The notes under the pieces: generated by a model
Database searches by the model: none
What the model was told of the DNA's origin: nothing
Seen by the model: the letters and a program-made list of their open reading frames with translations, nothing else
In this document: piece by piece, positions 25,856 through 34,184 of the stretch
How positions within the stretch are numbered: position 1 is the stretch's first letter
Layout: every line of letters begins with the position of its first letter
Program-made: the position numbers and the translations under genes
Assembly: GCA_964352735.1 (NCBI GenBank)
Contig: CAYGTC010000001.1
Span: 124,001-188,000, forward strand
Direction of reading: 5' to 3'
Source: NORP309 sp964352735
GTDB lineage: Bacteria > Pseudomonadota > Gammaproteobacteria > Xanthomonadales > Marinicellaceae
DNA: 64,000 nt

Positions 25856-25923
25856 TTAATAACCAATTGTGCGGTGGTTTCAGATTTCACCGCACCCTTT
25901 ATAACCTGGACGGTTACCATCAT

Positions 25924-27171
25924 ATGAAACAAACTGTTTTTGCCTCATTGGATAGAATTCACACTGCACAGAAAAGAATCTCTGCTGTTGTTGATACCAC
26001 TATATTACAAAAAAATCAGCAATATTCTGAAATGCTCAATGCCAATATTTTACTCAAAAGAGAAGACCTTCATCAAGTGCGTTCATATAAAATACGTGGT
26101 GCTTATAATAAGATTGCGCAGCAAAAAAACATCAAATACGTAGTGTGTGCCAGTGCAGGAAATCATGCTCAAGGGGTGGCTTATTCATGCCAAAAACTTG
26201 GCATTAAAGGCACCATTTTTATGCCCACCACCACTCCAGATCAAAAGGTTCAACAAGTTAAACTGTTTGGAAAAAATGCCATAGACATTAAACTGACTGG
26301 AGATACTTTTGATCAAGCACAACAAGCCGCTCAATCATTTTGCAAACAGAAACAAGGGTTATTCATTCCCCCTTTTGACGACATTGATATCATTGAAGGT
26401 CAAGCAACCATTGCTTTAGAAATTTTGGCACAGCACCCACAACCAATTGACTATCTTTTTATCCCAATTGGCGGCGGCGGGTTAGCAGCTGGTATTAGCC
26501 ATGTCTTTAAAATGCTTTCCAAAGAAACCACAATCATTGGCGTTGAGCCCAATAATGCAGCCTCAATGCAAGCTGCATTGTCCAAAGGCTGCACTGTCAA
26601 GTTAGACAACATCAATAACTTTGTTGATGGCGCAGCGGTACAACAAGTGGGCGAGTTAAATTTTCTACATTGTAGAAAATACCTAGATGATGTTATTTCA
26701 GTTGACGATGGCCTCATTTGCCAAACCATATTAAACCTATACAATAAAGATGCCATAGTGGTCGAACCAGCAGGCGCATTGGCACTGGCTGGGGCCTGTG
26801 ATTACCAGGATCAACTCACCAATAAGACAGCCGTATGCATCCTCAGCGGCAGCAATAATGACATCACAAGAATAGAGGAAATTCGTGAAAAAGCGCTGTT
26901 GTACCAAGGTTACAAACATTATTTTATAGCCAGTTTTCCTCAACGTGCTGGTGCTTTAAAACAATTTATAGAAAATGTTTTAGGTGAACAAGATGACATC
27001 ACCTATTTTCAATACCAAAAAAAACACAACCGCGCCAATGGCTCAGCAATCATAGGTATTGAAACTGGCAAGACATCGGATCTTGAAGCTTTGATCAAAA
27101 AGATGAAAGCCCAGGGGTTTTATAAAGATTATCTCAATAACAAACCTGACTTATTGAACATGCTTATTTGA
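25924..27171 (+). CDS. ilvA: threonine ammonia-lyase (threonine dehydratase), biosynthetic
   Basis: 415 residues from ATG 25924. PLP enzyme making 2-ketobutyrate for isoleucine. Lysine motif VRSYKIRGAYNKI, the VVCASAGNHAQGVAYS phosphate/substrate loop, FIPIGGGGLAAGIS glycine loop and CILSGSNND are intact. The C-terminal 80 residues (HYFIASFPQRAGALKQFIENVLG) form a single ACT-like regulatory domain, as in the roughly 420-residue Bacillus-type enzyme; E. coli IlvA has two. The open frame continues upstream to 25867 inside repeat flank, without support. It is cut off from ilvC by the repeat but keeps orientation, so it likely belonged to the operon. Confidence 0.94.
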   Translation: MKQTVFASLDRIHTAQKRISAVVDTTILQKNQQYSEMLNANILLKREDLHQVRSYKIRGAYNKIAQQKNIKYVVCASAGNHAQGVAYSCQKLGIKGTIFMPTTTPDQKVQQVKLFGKNAIDIKLTGDTFDQAQQAAQSFCKQKQGLFIPPFDDIDIIEGQATIALEILAQHPQPIDYLFIPIGGGGLAAGISHVFKMLSKETTIIGVEPNNAASMQAALSKGCTVKLDNINNFVDGAAVQQVGELNFLHCRKYLDDVISVDDGLICQTILNLYNKDAIVVEPAGALALAGACDYQDQLTNKTAVCILSGSNNDITRIEEIREKALLYQGYKHYFIASFPQRAGALKQFIENVLGEQDDITYFQYQKKHNRANGSAIIGIETGKTSDLEALIKKMKAQGFYKDYLNNKPDLLNMLI

Positions 27172-27287
27172 ACCGTTATATTAATCTCATAATGACCAGT
27201 CATCGTTATTGCTAAGAATCAAATTCAGGAATTAATGCCTACAATGAACCATTATTCAATTATAATAAACTGTTATCAATGCTCTAA

Positions 27288-27350
27288 TCCAAATATTTCA
27301 GTATAGAATGGAATTTAGAAAAAAATGGCAAAGTATCTAAAAACATTGAT
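27288..27350. repeat. MITE-like repeat, left-end fragment
   Basis: Starts TCCAAATATTTCAGTATAGA directly after a CTAA tetramer (27284-27287) and continues with the family's GAATGGAATTTAG and ATGGCAAA blocks. The right terminus is missing; similarity fades near 27350. The rest of the ilvA to 27389 gap shows nothing else. Confidence 0.7.
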
Positions 27351-27388
27351 CTTTATGACTTATATCTATCAAAAAGGCCCTTAAACCC

Positions 27389-27661
27389 ATGGTACAAATA
27401 TTTTCATTATTGGTGTTAATTTCACCTTTAGCACTGGCACAAAACAATCCATCCATGACCACTTTGTGGTTGGAACTCATCTTTCTTGTCGTGATGCTTG
27501 TATCACTGAAGATTGCCAGTTTTCCGGTAAAAAATAAGTTCATCATCTTTGCCACTTATGTTTTGTCAGGAGTGCTGACTAAAACACTGTGGTTGCCAGT
27601 GGTTCTATGGCTAATTATGTATTATATTTTCAGACAACAAGACAATAATCAAAGCCATTAG
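27389..27661 (+). CDS. small hydrophobic protein of unknown function
   Basis: 90 residues. A possible signal peptide (residues 1-17, ending LALAQ) or membrane helix, followed by two further hydrophobic stretches (about 27-45 and 51-80) and a short charged tail. No family recognised. The ribosome site is weak (AAAGG about 11 bases upstream). It lies between a repeat fragment and the broken IS110 element. The membrane-like make-up argues for a real gene, but small size and weak start leave doubt. Confidence 0.5.
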   Translation: MVQIFSLLVLISPLALAQNNPSMTTLWLELIFLVVMLVSLKIASFPVKNKFIIFATYVLSGVLTKTLWLPVVLWLIMYYIFRQQDNNQSH

Positions 27662-27831
27662 CAACCTTGTAACTCATATATTAACAGCCAAACTAAAAGT
27701 TACCATTAGACCCAAGTGATGATGCCTCAATCCAGTCGTTTGATCCTTTAGCTGCATCATTTGGCTATGTCAGACATCCTCAATCTATTTGACAGCAACG
27801 ACCATGACATCGATTATTTCTAAGCATCTAG

Positions 27832-27852
27832 CTCGAATATTTCATCAAAATG
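27832..27852. repeat. MITE-like repeat terminus at the IS110-type element edge
   Basis: CTCGAATATTTCATCAAAAT follows a CTAG tetramer (27828-27831) and matches the family's right end read in reverse. The transposase remnant's stop codon lies inside it, so the IS element abuts or interrupts a repeat copy; the other part is probably at 28843-28870. Confidence 0.7.
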
Positions 27853-28762
27853 TAATGGCCCAGATAATGCGTGTCATTTTATGTGCTACAGCAACATAGG
27901 CAATATTTTTACCTCTTTTTTGTTTGATTTTCATAGCAAATTTCTTTAAAGGGTCGTCATTGTCCTTATACATGGTAACAAGTGCTCTGGCGCCATGAAT
28001 GAGCAAAGTTCTTAAATATTTATTACCATTTTTTGAGATGCCCACACTCTTAATTTTATTGCCACTTTGCTGATGTTTAGGTACTAAGCTCTGCCATGCT
28101 GCAAAGCCACGAGCACTGTCAAACTGTTTTGCATTACCGATACTTGATACAATAGCTGAAGCATTCATTACACCAATACCTGGCATACCCAAAAGGTTGT
28201 GATAACCACTTTGCTTTGACGACAGCAGGTTAATTGAATGCTCTATCTTTGATATTTTTTCATTTTTGTTTCTTAGCTCATCAAGTAAATCATTCAAAAC
28301 TTCCCTCATCACAAATGACAAGTCATTTTCCATATCTTCAATAAGATAGGGTAAATCTGATAATATCTTTTGATGGCCTTTTGTGAATATGATGCCATAT
28401 TCTGACAGCATTCCTCTTAGTTGATTACTCATAGCTGTGCGATGAGTAATGAGCCTGTGGCTGGCCTCAATGATTGCAAGCGCATCGTGCTTATCTTTTT
28501 ATTGCCTTTTACAAAGGGTTTAACGTGTTGTGCTGGCATTAAATGGACATCAAAGCCATGAGATTCAAAAAGTCTACCCCAGTAATTAGCTGAATAACAT
28601 GACACCATAAATATTTTCTCAGGCTTTGCATTGAGCACTTCTTTTAATAGCCTTTTTCGAGTTACTTTTTTATTGAATAGTATCTTGTTATGATCATTAA
28701 CACCACCAGATTTGGAATACTGTTTTTGCTAAATCGATGCTTAATAGTTTACAATGGTTCAT
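27845..28762 (-). pseudogene. IS110-family transposase, broken by two frameshifts
   Basis: Reading from 28762: MNHCKLLSIDLAKTVFQ (first RuvC-like Asp), then a frameshift near 28695; next frame VNDHNKILFNKKVTRKRLLKEVLNAKPEKIF, NYWGRLFESHGF and VKPFVKGNKK, then a second frameshift at an A5G run near 28500; then DKHDALAIIEASHRL, NQLRGMLSEYGI, LLGMPGIGVMNASAI and a Transposase_20-type end with LVPKHQQSGNK ... GISKNGNKYLRTLLIHGARA. These are clear IS110 features (DEDD nuclease plus serine region). The usual catalytic Glu in 'MEAC' is replaced (MVSC). Two frameshifts plus this loss mean it is inactive. It ends within a MITE-like terminus. Confidence 0.88.
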
Positions 28763-28842
28763 GATGAGCGTCTCCGTTTTGATGAGTATTTAATTATACA
28801 ACCTTGGCACATTGCGATGCCGTATTGGGGCGTTCATCTCAT

Positions 28843-28870
28843 CACTTTGTACCTGAATGGTTTTATGAAA
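28843..28870. repeat. MITE-like repeat fragment right of the IS110 remnant
   Basis: CACTTTGTACCTGAATGGTT matches the reverse-oriented interior of the repeat (compare the complement of 7616-7632). Same orientation as the fragment at 27832, consistent with one copy split by the IS element and then eroded. The surrounding stretch 28763-29075 has no gene; the region just upstream of the transposase (28763-28842) is where an IS110 bridge RNA would be encoded, but I cannot show one. Confidence 0.55.
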
Positions 28871-29075
28871 GCGCCGCTATTGAAGGCATACATTTTCTTG
28901 TATTACCCCCACGCCAAGTCAGGTTATCAATCGGGAATAGGTTTTAATCACTAAGGATTGGGTATATTAAACTGGCTCTAGTGTAGACCGAATTTAGGAT
29001 AGTAAGCTTTAGAAAAGTCCATCCATAGACTTTTTATTTTTATCATAGCAATCACATAATACAATGAGCCTCTTA

Positions 29076-30560
29076 TCACTTCCACCAGTAATGAACAGTA
29101 TAGGTGATGACTTTTTGTTCTTCTGGCTTCAAGGTCACATCAAATTCAATCGTGCTGGCGTTTTCTTTGCGGTAATCATCAGTTGCACTGGTGATTTTCC
29201 AGTTTCTCCAACGGTACAAGGGCTCTACCACTTTGACTGAAGTGGTGCTTTCTTTCTGATTCCTTAGTGTTATTTCAAAAGTTTCAGTGATCTCATTTTT
29301 GCCAACCATTATATTACTTTGTTTGCGCTCACCAACCACATCAAAAGAATTGCCCAGTTCAATGGTAACCTTTTCGTTTCTTGGTGTGTGATCAATGATG
29401 TCTTCTCCAATGAATTCCAATGACTGATCATCTGAATCCATTTGGCTCACCCTGATGCGCCCTGCTGGCAAGGCCATGCCCAATCCTTTTTTCTTGGCGT
29501 TTTCAAAACTGAGGTACGCCTTAACTTTTGGTTGCGCTCTGCGCATATAATTACTGTCCATGATGGGATTATAGTAGCGATGATTAAATACTTGAGAACC
29601 ATTAAAAACCAAATCTTTAGAACACTCTACTCTATTTGCAGCAGGGAATAATTCAATCTGTTTAGTTGAGTTATTGGGTAAATTCACCCGCCTTGGTAGG
29701 GTGTAGAGGTGGTATTCAAACAATGATTTCTCTTGAAAACCTGAATCTTCTTCAGCAATGGCCATGCTCATGGATTTTGCTTGCATTCTGGCCACAGGTC
29801 TTTGAGGCTCAACACGATGAACATCACCTGCAATAAGTTTTAACTTGGTGTGTTCAAATGAACTGCCAGCCTGGTTCAATAAGCTGACCCATGAAGACAG
29901 GTCCATATAACACTTTCCATCTACTTCATTGAGTGTTAAATTATAATCAGCCCACCAAGTCATTCCTTTGGTTTGGTATGTGACTCTAGCCAACTCTTTG
30001 CCATTCTTGTTTCCTTTTAGCAACCACAGTAATGTTGGTTTAGTCAGTAATCCACCGGGCAATGAAGGAAACGCGACACTGTCATAACTGTTCAACGTGA
30101 CTACTGTGCCATCTTGCTGCTGAATAATGATACCACCATTAGTACCCAGCAATTGTCCTTCAATGGTTTTGTTTGTTGTACCTGAAGTCTGCTCAACCAA
30201 CACTTGTTGCCCCACATATTTTGCCAATAACTTATCAGTACTGACAATATCAAACTGGTAATTTTGATCCAGCACATAAGCCGCGCCAGGATTATCTGGC
30301 GTTGAAAAAGATACCGTTGTGGGGTCAATTTGACTGGTTACATCTGTAAATTTCAATTCAAACTGACCGTTCTCAATGTTAATGTCTCTGTCTTGTTTAA
30401 CCATCGCATAACCTGGTACATGAGCATTGGGGTTAAGAAATTGGGCTGGAGAAACACTTCCAGCTTTGGCAGTAGAATAAACAGTAATCGCTGTATCATC
30501 AGCTTTAATTGGAGATGTTGTCATAAGTGTCAATACCAAGGTTTTCAATAATTTTTGCAT
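29076..30560 (-). CDS. DUF4139 domain exported protein
   Basis: About 494 residues. N-terminal signal peptide (LLKTLVLTLMTTSPIKA-DD). The sequence ITVYS, IDPTTVSFSTPDNPGAAYVLDQNYQFDIVS and KYVGQQVLVEQ corresponds to the N-terminal part of DUF4139 proteins, and the rest is beta-rich with LARVTYQTKGMTWWADYNLTLNE, RRVNLPNNSTKQIELF and VTIELGNSFDVVGERK, ending with VTYTVHYWWK-like strands. Function is unknown; the family is probably periplasmic or surface. The start could be ATG 30569 or 30560; the latter keeps a shorter signal n-region. Divergent from the copper-chaperone gene. Confidence 0.82.
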   Translation of the reverse strand: MQKLLKTLVLTLMTTSPIKADDTAITVYSTAKAGSVSPAQFLNPNAHVPGYAMVKQDRDINIENGQFELKFTDVTSQIDPTTVSFSTPDNPGAAYVLDQNYQFDIVSTDKLLAKYVGQQVLVEQTSGTTNKTIEGQLLGTNGGIIIQQQDGTVVTLNSYDSVAFPSLPGGLLTKPTLLWLLKGNKNGKELARVTYQTKGMTWWADYNLTLNEVDGKCYMDLSSWVSLLNQAGSSFEHTKLKLIAGDVHRVEPQRPVARMQAKSMSMAIAEEDSGFQEKSLFEYHLYTLPRRVNLPNNSTKQIELFPAANRVECSKDLVFNGSQVFNHRYYNPIMDSNYMRRAQPKVKAYLSFENAKKKGLGMALPAGRIRVSQMDSDDQSLEFIGEDIIDHTPRNEKVTIELGNSFDVVGERKQSNIMVGKNEITETFEITLRNQKESTTSVKVVEPLYRWRNWKITSATDDYRKENASTIEFDVTLKPEEQKVITYTVHYWWK

Positions 30561-30740
30561 AAGAGTCATACCTTATTTATATTAATTCAAGGGCTTATAT
30601 CGAATCCATACGTTAAAAGGGTTAAAATTCAGCTTAATTTTATTTTAGCACGATAATTCATTACATAATTCCAGTATTCATAGAAAGTTACAAAAATACA
30701 CACTTACCTTAATTAATAGAATCAGTTTCAATAAATCAAC

Positions 30741-31187
30741 ATGAAAAAATTCAGCATTATTATTTGGGCATTATTAAATGCCAGCCTTTTAATGGCACAA
30801 CAAGAGGCACAACAAGCATTCCCTACTATTTCAAACCATTGGTTAAGGACCGCACCTCCCAATGCCAAAATGCTTGCTGCCTATGGCCAGCTGCAAAATA
30901 ACACCAACCAAGATAAAAAACTGATAGGTGCATTCAGTCCAGATTTCAGCATGACTGAAATACACAAGACAGTTATTGAAGATGGCATCGCAAAAATGAT
31001 TCATCAACCTGAACAAACAATAGCACAACATGACACACTTACATTTGAACCAGGTGGTTTGCACATCATGTTAATGCACCCAAAACGAAAAATCGTCACA
31101 GGCGATTCAATAAAAATTTGCTTGGTATATCAACAAGGCGATCAAGAGATCGTTCAACACCTTTTCTTTCCAGTGATAGAAAAATAA
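30741..31187 (+). CDS. PCu(A)C-type periplasmic copper chaperone
   Basis: 148 residues. Signal peptide IIIWALLNASLLMA-QQ. The Cu(I)-binding pattern of the family is visible: a Met/His pair in FSMTEIHKTVIEDGIAKM followed after about 20 residues by PGGLHIMLM (H-x-M). The beta-sandwich core has AYGQLQNNTNQDKKLIG. Family members deliver copper to the CuA site of cytochrome c oxidase. It stands alone, 34 bases upstream of queA, without a clear ribosome site. Confidence 0.88.
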   Translation: MKKFSIIIWALLNASLLMAQQEAQQAFPTISNHWLRTAPPNAKMLAAYGQLQNNTNQDKKLIGAFSPDFSMTEIHKTVIEDGIAKMIHQPEQTIAQHDTLTFEPGGLHIMLMHPKRKIVTGDSIKICLVYQQGDQEIVQHLFFPVIEK

Positions 31188-31221
31188 CATCACATATATT
31201 CAACTTTCCCTACAAACCATT

Positions 31222-32238
31222 ATGAAAAAGTCTGATTTTAATTTTGATTTACCAAAAAATTTAATTGCTCAACACCCTACCAAAGAGCGAACTCAGAGTC
31301 GCCTGCTCTGTTTAGATAAAAAAACAGGCAAAACTGAAGATTTAAATTTTAGCGACATTTTATCTTTATTAAATGAAGGTGACTTATTGGTATTCAATGA
31401 TACCAAAGTCATCCCGGCACGATTGTTTGGAAAAAAACCAACAGGTGGCAAAGTTGAAGTTTTCATCGAACGTTTATTAGACGATAACAACGCCATAGCC
31501 ATGCTCAAATCAAGCAAGGCACCACGCTTGGGTTTACCCATTCAATTCAATGACCAGCAACTGATACCAACCGCAAAAAAAGGCATGTTTTATCTGATCG
31601 AAACCGGTGGAGATACGTCACTGACTGAACTCATGGATTCATATGGACACATGCCATTGCCGCCTTATATTCAAAGAGCAGATGAGCAAACAGACAATGA
31701 ACGTTATCAAACTGTCTATGCCAAAGCAAAAGGTGCAGTTGCAGCACCAACTGCTGGTTTACACTTTGACCATCATTTAATGAAAAAAATCACCGATAAA
31801 AATATCGATACAGCCTTTGTCACCTTACATGTTGGGGCCGGAACATTTCAACCCGTCAAAACAGACAACATCAATGATCACCAAATGCATAAAGAATGGT
31901 TACAAGTGAGTCAAGATGTTGTCAATAAAATCAAAAACACACAGGCCAAAGGTAACCGCGTCATTGCTGTGGGCACCACAGCAGTTCGGTGCTTAGAAAC
32001 AGCCTCTTCAACTGGAGAAATAAAACCTTTTACAGGAGACACTAACATTTTTATCTATCCGGGTTATCAGTTTAAAATTGTAGATGCTCTGTTAACCAAT
32101 TTCCATTTACCAGAATCAACATTGATCATGTTGGTATCAGCACTATGTACTCGAGAAAAAACCCTCAACGCCTATCAACATGCTGTCGATCAAAAATACC
32201 GATTCTTCAGCTATGGCGATGCCATGTTTATTCATTAA
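31222..32238 (+). CDS. queA: S-adenosylmethionine:tRNA ribosyltransferase-isomerase
   Basis: 338 residues. Queuosine pathway: transfers the ribosyl group from SAM to preQ1 in tRNA. Starts KKSDFNFDLPKNLIAQHP, with LLVFNDTKVIPARLFG, GAVAAPTAGLHFD and THVGAGTFQPV-like (VTLHVGAGTFQPV), all conserved in QueA, and FHLPESTLIMLVSA near the end. The usual partner tgt is not next to it; a MITE-like repeat begins 16 bases after the stop. Confidence 0.96.
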   Translation: MKKSDFNFDLPKNLIAQHPTKERTQSRLLCLDKKTGKTEDLNFSDILSLLNEGDLLVFNDTKVIPARLFGKKPTGGKVEVFIERLLDDNNAIAMLKSSKAPRLGLPIQFNDQQLIPTAKKGMFYLIETGGDTSLTELMDSYGHMPLPPYIQRADEQTDNERYQTVYAKAKGAVAAPTAGLHFDHHLMKKITDKNIDTAFVTLHVGAGTFQPVKTDNINDHQMHKEWLQVSQDVVNKIKNTQAKGNRVIAVGTTAVRCLETASSTGEIKPFTGDTNIFIYPGYQFKIVDALLTNFHLPESTLIMLVSALCTREKTLNAYQHAVDQKYRFFSYGDAMFIH

Positions 32239-32253
32239 AATATGATTATCTAG

Positions 32254-32372
32254 CCCCAAAATTTCATCATAGAATGGAATTTAGGGGAAAAGTGTCTTTT
32301 TAATAAAACCGTCTAACTCAATGTTATCCATAGATAAAATCGATTTTTTACCGATTTGATGAAATATCCGAG
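32254..32372. repeat. MITE-like repeat, complete short copy (119 bp) with CTAG duplication
   Basis: Ends CCCCAAAATTTCATCA (32254-32269) and TGATGAAATATCCGAG (32357-32372), flanked by perfect CTAG repeats (32250-32253 and 32373-32376). The interior is a deletion form carrying TAGAATGGAATTTAGGGGAA and ATAAAATCGATTTTTTACCG. Its right end overlaps the last codons and stop of the minus-strand lipoprotein gene. Confidence 0.88.
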
Positions 32373-33526
32373 CTAGGATTTAATTGTCTATTCAGTATAT
32401 TATACTTTGCCTGATAGACCGCTAAAACATCTCCTTTATGGGTGTTTTTCAAGGCCGCTTTCATCGCTTTGTAGGCACTTTTAGTATTGCCCAACATGTA
32501 CTGTGAACGAGCTATACCAGCATATGGCTCATGCAGGTATTTTGCCATTATTGAGGCTTTTTTATAATACTTAATGGCAAGCTTATAACGTTTCTCTTTG
32601 TAAGCATCATCACCCAACTCTACCCAATCAAATGGATTATCGGTATCATATTGGCTTAATTGCTCAGCAATACGCTCCGCATCTTGTCGTCGCTCCAAGC
32701 GTTTCAGTAAAGCATAATAGTTTTTGAGCAAATCAAACTGATCACGACCAAAACTCAAACCATACAAATACCATTGCTCGGCTTGGTCATTCAGACCTTT
32801 GCGACTGTAAATGATACCCATCATATTTATGGCTTGAATATTAGAGGCCTTTGTATTTAAGGCTTCTTTCAAGTACCAATAAGCGGTATCCATATTATTT
32901 TTTGCGATCGCTTCAGCAGCTTTATTGGTATAAAAAAGAGAAAAGAACTCAATTTCTTCAACCCACCTTAATGTATTCGGTCCTTCACTGGGGTAATAAT
33001 CTATGGTTATACTTTTTGCCTTTTTTGATGGAATTGTTCCGGGTTCAATTGTTGAGTTATACAGTACAGCTCTTATGTGTTGTGAGCTCAATAAAATATC
33101 ATTAGATTTTTGAAAAAAAGGCGGCGTCTTGACCATCTCATATCGAATCCCTATACCTGCAAGGTCTGCTAACGATTTTGTTAATATGGCCAAAGACAGA
33201 CAATTGCCAGAACTGTCTGCCAGCGCCTCACTGGCTGTTAATGTATCTGAATAATAATTAAAATTTTTCAAATGATCACGCATATAATTAAAAACACGGT
33301 GACTGGGTAGTGACTCATCACTATGATAGCTGTCTAAAAAATCTTTTTTCTGCTGATCAGCAAGCGTGATGACTTTATCAATTGCAGGAATATCAGGCCG
33401 GGGTTTTAAAGTTGACTCATCGAGTAAAGGTGGTTTTGACATCAACTGTAATGATTTAAATTGTGCAGGCTTCTGACAAGCACAAAGAAAGCACAAAACC
33501 ATTAGAAGAGAAATACTGTTTTTCAT
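32348..33526 (-). CDS. lipoprotein with transglutaminase-like and TPR domains
   Basis: 392 residues. Lipobox in LLMVLCFLCACQKP; lipidated cysteine at about residue 17. Residues 60-200 hold a transglutaminase-like core with the nucleophile cysteine in DSSGNCLSLAILTKSLADLAGI and a candidate His in LSSQHIRAVLYN. Residues 210-370 are TPR repeats (NNMDTAYWYLKEALN, NMMGIIYSRKGLNDQAEQWYLYG, YKLAIKYYKKASIMAKYLHEPYAGI). Strong ribosome site AGGAGG precedes the ATG. The last eight residues (SSDISSNR) and the stop are encoded by a MITE-like repeat terminus, so the original C-terminus has been replaced. Confidence 0.83.
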   Translation of the reverse strand: MKNSISLLMVLCFLCACQKPAQFKSLQLMSKPPLLDESTLKPRPDIPAIDKVITLADQQKKDFLDSYHSDESLPSHRVFNYMRDHLKNFNYYSDTLTASEALADSSGNCLSLAILTKSLADLAGIGIRYEMVKTPPFFQKSNDILLSSQHIRAVLYNSTIEPGTIPSKKAKSITIDYYPSEGPNTLRWVEEIEFFSLFYTNKAAEAIAKNNMDTAYWYLKEALNTKASNIQAINMMGIIYSRKGLNDQAEQWYLYGLSFGRDQFDLLKNYYALLKRLERRQDAERIAEQLSQYDTDNPFDWVELGDDAYKEKRYKLAIKYYKKASIMAKYLHEPYAGIARSQYMLGNTKSAYKAMKAALKNTHKGDVLAVYQAKYNILNRQLNPSSDISSNR

Positions 33527-33769
33527 GACAACCTCCTATATTGATAACTCATTGCTATAGCCCGTTGGGATAACCAACTGCTATGTTGTAATCTATAGGG
33601 TATATAATTTTTGTATTTTTTTCAATACCTTGATGACAGTTTATCAAGTTTTTAAAATCAAGTTAATCCGTAATTTGTCGATTTTTTTAAGAATCTGTCG
33701 CTTGCCGTCAATATTTGTCAGTCAATTAAATAAAGGAGTATCAGCGCTATTTTTGAACAAACCATTTGA

Positions 33770-34078
33770 TCATTCTGGGAATTGACAAACGTACTTTTTC
33801 ATATCTATTTGGTACTTTAAGCCAAATTCAATGCCCTCATCACATAATTTATTGTATTGCTTTTCAAAGCCCTCATTCTTTAATGATATCCTGCCTTGAG
33901 CATTCACCACCCTGTGCCAGGGCAGTTGATACTTTTCACTACAACTGTGGAGAATTCTTGAAACTTGTCGAGCTGCGCGTGGTTGACCAGCATAAAAAGC
34001 TATTTGACCATAACTGGCAACTTTGCCAGATGGTATTGACGAAATGAGTTCGATTACTTTAATTGAAAAAGGTGTCAT
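33770..34078 (-). CDS. alkyltransferase-like (ATL) DNA-repair protein
   Basis: 102 residues, the size of the C-terminal DNA-binding domain of O6-alkylguanine transferases. IPSGKVASYGQIAFYAG and RAARQVSRIL are the helix-turn-helix and arginine-finger parts. The active-site motif reads PWHRV where MGMT has PCHRV, so the acceptor cysteine is lost: the mark of ATL proteins (YbaZ type), which flag O6-alkylguanine lesions for nucleotide excision repair. The glycine/arginine recognition segment is otherwise normal. Confidence 0.9.
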   Translation of the reverse strand: MTPFSIKVIELISSIPSGKVASYGQIAFYAGQPRAARQVSRILHSCSEKYQLPWHRVVNAQGRISLKNEGFEKQYNKLCDEGIEFGLKYQIDMKKYVCQFPE

Positions 34079-34103
34079 TAATTTTCACTTATAATGATGA
34101 AAT

Positions 34104-34135
34104 AAAAAAACCTGCTAAATGAGGCAGGTTTTTTT
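34104..34135 (-). terminator. intrinsic terminator downstream of the OmpA-family gene
   Basis: AAAAAAACCTGC (34104-34115) and GCAGGTTTTTTT (34124-34135) form a 12-bp hairpin with an eight-base loop; A- and T-runs on both sides make it functional in either direction. Read on the minus strand it ends the OmpA-family transcript. Confidence 0.85.
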
Positions 34136-34184
34136 ATTCAACTAAAATTAGAAACAAGGTTTCTATTGTTTGATAAAGACTTTA

